NCBI GenBank assembly: GCA_007134695.1
Contig: SLKI01000048.1
Span: forward strand, 58,878 to 117,017
From: Balneolaceae bacterium
Lineage (GTDB): Bacteria; Bacteroidota; Rhodothermia; Balneolales; Balneolaceae
Direction of reading: 5' to 3'
Length of the DNA: 58,140 nt
Shown in pieces: positions 55,721 to 58,140 of this stretch. How positions within the stretch are numbered: position 1 is the stretch's first letter; every line of letters starts with the position of its first letter. The notes beneath the pieces were generated by a model, which had not been told where the DNA came from, ran no database searches, and worked only from the letters and a program-made list of their open reading frames with translations. The translations under genes and the position numbers were made by a program.

Positions 55721-58140
55721 ATGTTCCTTCAGTCCGACACCCAACCGGCCCGAATCCTTGCCCGATTCGACCTCATTCCGGCCCGAATCCTTGCATTTGC
55801 CGGACTTATCCTACTTATCTCCTGTGCCTCCCAAGAACCTCTTACTGATGAAACAGAAGAACACCCCTCCCCACCGTCAGCAGTGGAGGGTGTTCAGCCC
55901 TACCAGGATGTGATTACCGATCAGGCGATAACGAGCCGGGGTGTAGTCGATGTCCACCAGGTCGACGAATCGATCTATTACGAAATTCCGGACTCACTGC
56001 TGGGAAGAGACTTTCTTATGGTTAGCAGAGTGGCCAAAGTACCGACCGATTTCTTTGGATTTTTCAGCAGCGGCGCCTCCACCGCCGAACAGGTATTCAT
56101 CTTTGAAAGAGTGCGAGATCAGATACATATCCGGAAAAAATCTTTTACCCGGGTAGCTCCCGACACATTGCCGATCGCGCTGTCGGTCAGGGCCAACAAT
56201 TTTGAACCCATTATCGCTTCTTTTGACCTGGAAACCATCAATCCGGAAACCGGTGCGGTTGTCATTCAGATCAACGACTTTTTTGAAAACGATGTGCCGG
56301 CTATCAGCGGAATGATCGGTTTCCTGCGCTCCAGCTATCAGGTACGCCGCCTCGATCCGAATCGAAGCTATATTGACACGGTTCGCACCTATCCGAAAAA
56401 TGTTGAAGTGCGCCACGTGATGACCTACGAAGCGGACAACCCTCCTTCCGGGCAGCATACCAATACACTCTCGGTTCTGATGAACCAGTCGATGGTGCTG
56501 CTCCCAAAAGAACCTATGAGGCCCCGACTATACGATCACCGAGTTGGATGGTTTACGATCAACCAGGTCGATTTCGGCCTCGACGAACAGAAAGCGGCTG
56601 AAAGGCAGCTGATCCGCCGATGGAGACTTGAACCGAGCGATCCGGAAGCCTATCACCGAGGCGAGCTGGTCGAACCGAAAGATCCGATCGTCTGGTATAT
56701 CGATCCGGCCACACCCGAAGAGTACCGGGAGTTTGTGATCAAGGGTATCGAGGATTGGAATGAAGCATTTGAAACGGCGGGATTCAAAAATGCGGTAATC
56801 GGCAAACTCCCCCCATCACCCGAAGAAGATCCTGATTTTACCCCCGAAGATATCCGTTACAACATGGTGCGCTGGGTTGCCAACCTCACCAGAAATGCGA
56901 TGGGACCGAGTACCAGCGACCCGAGAACCGGCGAGATCATCGCCAGCGATATCGTTTGGTATCATAACCATATCCGATCCTACCGGAACCGCCTGATGAT
57001 TGAAACCGGTGCTGCCAATCCGAAAGCCCGCTCACTTCGGGTGGATGAAGAGTATCTGGGTGAGGCGATCCGGCAGGTGATTGCTCACGAAATAGGCCAC
57101 GCTCTCGGTTTGCCGCACAATATGAAAGCCAACTCCTCCTATCCGGTCGATTCGCTTCGCTCTCCCACTTTTACCGAAGAGCACGGAGTCTCCGCTTCGG
57201 TGATGGATTACGCTCGTCAGAACTATATCGCACAGCCGGAAGATGGTGTTGAGCGATTTATTCGAAAAATCGGTCCCTACGATCGTTATTCGATTAATTG
57301 GGGATACCGCATAATCCCTGATGTTGAAACTCCCGAAGATGAGCTGGAGACTCTGAACTCCTGGATCATAGAGAAAGCCGACGATCCAATGTACCGTTTC
57401 GGGCAGTCAACCGGATATGACCCCTCTGCCCAGACCGAAGCGCTCGGAGATAATAATGCCCGCGCCAGCTATTACGGGATGAAAAATCTTCAGCGAGTGG
57501 TCCCGATGCTGACGGAGTGGGCAACCCGGCCCGGTGAATCCTACGACGACCTTGAAGAGATCTATTCCGAACTGGTCTCGATGTGGAACCGGTATGTACA
57601 CCACGTTATCACCAACGTAGGGGGAGTCTACAGAGACCGGAAAAGTTCCGGTCAGGAGGGCTATGTCTATCAGGTAGTACCTGTAGAAAAACAGGTAGAA
57701 GCGATGGAGTTTCTGCTTAAATATGCCTTCACAACGCCTGAATGGATTCTTGAAGAACCCCTGCTTCGCCAGATCGAACATGCAGGGGCGGTCGACAGAG
57801 TACGGTCGCTTCAGGGAAGTCATCTCAGAACACTGCTTTCAAGTTCCAGGATGACACGGTTGATCGAAGCGGAAGTGTTTGGAAGCGAGACGGTTTATAC
57901 CCTGCCACGGATGCTTGATGAAGTGCGGAACGGACTGTTTCGGGAGGTTGGAGAGGGAGAATCGATAGACTCCTATCGCCGAAACCTGCAACGTATCTAT
58001 CTGAACCACATTGGCGGAATGGCGGACTACGATCATCATAATGAGGTGGGCAGCGACGTTACTGAATCAGACATCAGGCCGCTGCTTCGGGATGAATTGC
58101 GGGAACTTCGTTCCTACATCGAATCCAATCTGGCAGCCGC
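55721..58140 (+). CDS. Zinc-dependent metalloprotease lipoprotein (3' end outside window)
   Basis: An open frame runs from ATG 55721 to the window edge (over 806 codons) without a stop, so the C-terminus lies beyond. A lipoprotein signal ends in FAGLILLISC with the Cys at about residue 36. The middle shows DUF5117/DUF4953-type features of Bacteroidota zinc proteases: FLMVSRVAKVPT, VWYIDPATPEEYREFVIKGIEDWNEAFETAGF, and the metzincin active site HEIGHALGLPH with His456, Glu457, His460 and His466. The following VSASVMDYARQNY supplies a Met-turn. These proteins are cell-surface peptidases of unknown target. A PARILA peptide repeat marks the N-terminus. Confidence 0.92.
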   Translation, partial: MFLQSDTQPARILARFDLIPARILAFAGLILLISCASQEPLTDETEEHPSPPSAVEGVQPYQDVITDQAITSRGVVDVHQVDESIYYEIPDSLLGRDFLMVSRVAKVPTDFFGFFSSGASTAEQVFIFERVRDQIHIRKKSFTRVAPDTLPIALSVRANNFEPIIASFDLETINPETGAVVIQINDFFENDVPAISGMIGFLRSSYQVRRLDPNRSYIDTVRTYPKNVEVRHVMTYEADNPPSGQHTNTLSVLMNQSMVLLPKEPMRPRLYDHRVGWFTINQVDFGLDEQKAAERQLIRRWRLEPSDPEAYHRGELVEPKDPIVWYIDPATPEEYREFVIKGIEDWNEAFETAGFKNAVIGKLPPSPEEDPDFTPEDIRYNMVRWVANLTRNAMGPSTSDPRTGEIIASDIVWYHNHIRSYRNRLMIETGAANPKARSLRVDEEYLGEAIRQVIAHEIGHALGLPHNMKANSSYPVDSLRSPTFTEEHGVSASVMDYARQNYIAQPEDGVERFIRKIGPYDRYSINWGYRIIPDVETPEDELETLNSWIIEKADDPMYRFGQSTGYDPSAQTEALGDNNARASYYGMKNLQRVVPMLTEWATRPGESYDDLEEIYSELVSMWNRYVHHVITNVGGVYRDRKSSGQEGYVYQVVPVEKQVEAMEFLLKYAFTTPEWILEEPLLRQIEHAGAVDRVRSLQGSHLRTLLSSSRMTRLIEAEVFGSETVYTLPRMLDEVRNGLFREVGEGESIDSYRRNLQRIYLNHIGGMADYDHHNEVGSDVTESDIRPLLRDELRELRSYIESNLAA
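55745..55794 (+). repeat. 17-bp direct repeat in the metalloprotease signal region
   Basis: CCGGCCCGAATCCTTGC occurs at 55745-55761 and 55778-55794, 33 bases (11 codons) apart and in frame, giving PARILA twice before the hydrophobic core of the signal peptide. The repeat lies near the start codon, as at 4808. Confidence 0.9.

Overview
The window reads as chromosomal DNA of a salt-adapted Gram-negative bacterium of the Bacteroidota/Balneolota/Rhodothermota group. I favour a member of the Balneolaceae, but no rRNA gene is present to settle it. The evidence is an OmpA protein, a TonB protein, LolD and FtsX-type transporters, lipoproteins with clear lipoboxes, a Bacteroidota-style zinc metalloprotease lipoprotein, and a pathway making the osmolyte glycine betaine from glycine. 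I see no integrase, transposase, phage module or CRISPR array. Coding density is high, and many genes overlap by 1-8 bases.

Layout. 1-1245: the end of a sensor histidine kinase. 1266-4673 (minus): a thiamine-diphosphate enzyme and an FAD dehydrogenase in tandem. 4817-11963 (plus): a propeller lipoprotein, a DinB-like protein, a bifunctional penicillin-binding protein, an MscS channel and the GTPase TypA. 12138-14151 (minus): ABC ATPase, ABC permease and a YtrA-like GntR repressor, with a palindromic operator-like site just upstream. 14311-16009: a zinc-ribbon methyltransferase and a DUF389 membrane protein.

16443-20632 is a methylation and osmolyte block. metK makes S-adenosylmethionine. Facing it on the minus strand are gsmt and sdmt, which methylate glycine three times to betaine, followed by a divergent methylenetetrahydrofolate-reductase-like gene that could help regenerate methyl groups. 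An OmpA porin-like protein and a multi-PAS histidine kinase follow.

25151-32556 is a translation and cell-division cluster: thrS, infC, rpmI, rplT, terminator, pheS, pheT, a short coiled-coil gene and zapA. infC has no ATG, GTG or TTG at its 5' end and appears to start at ATC, as expected for a gene controlled by its own product. 32619-39137 holds a small membrane protein, a YmdB-type phosphodiesterase, lolD, a TPR protein, an Ig-like lipoprotein and the NAD-salvage pair pncB-pncA. A tRNA-Ser(GGA) follows on the minus strand.

39480-43907 (minus): TonB, MurQ, a biotin carboxylase and a phytoene/squalene synthase, the last preceded by a run of 16 T. 44161-46148 (plus): a LacI-type regulator overlapping purC. 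46284-47367 (minus): queD and queE for 7-deazaguanine synthesis. 47542-48681: a secreted App1-type phosphatase. 48669-51345 (minus) is a tight four-gene operon: phosphopantetheinyl transferase, a divergent MEMO-like protein, a DUF2520 protein and an alkyltransferase-like DNA repair protein. 51555-54329: lysS and a LolC/E-type permease. 54450-55562 (minus): alanine dehydrogenase. 55721 to the right edge: a zinc metalloprotease lipoprotein, cut by the window end.

A recurring oddity is short direct repeats of about 15-33 bp at gene edges (4808, 12084, 24887, 46241, 55745) and inside one coding region (about 49763-49825). No wholly new multi-gene system is obvious. The best candidates for novelty are the MTHFR-like gene in the betaine operon and the PPTase/MEMO/DUF2520/ATL operon.
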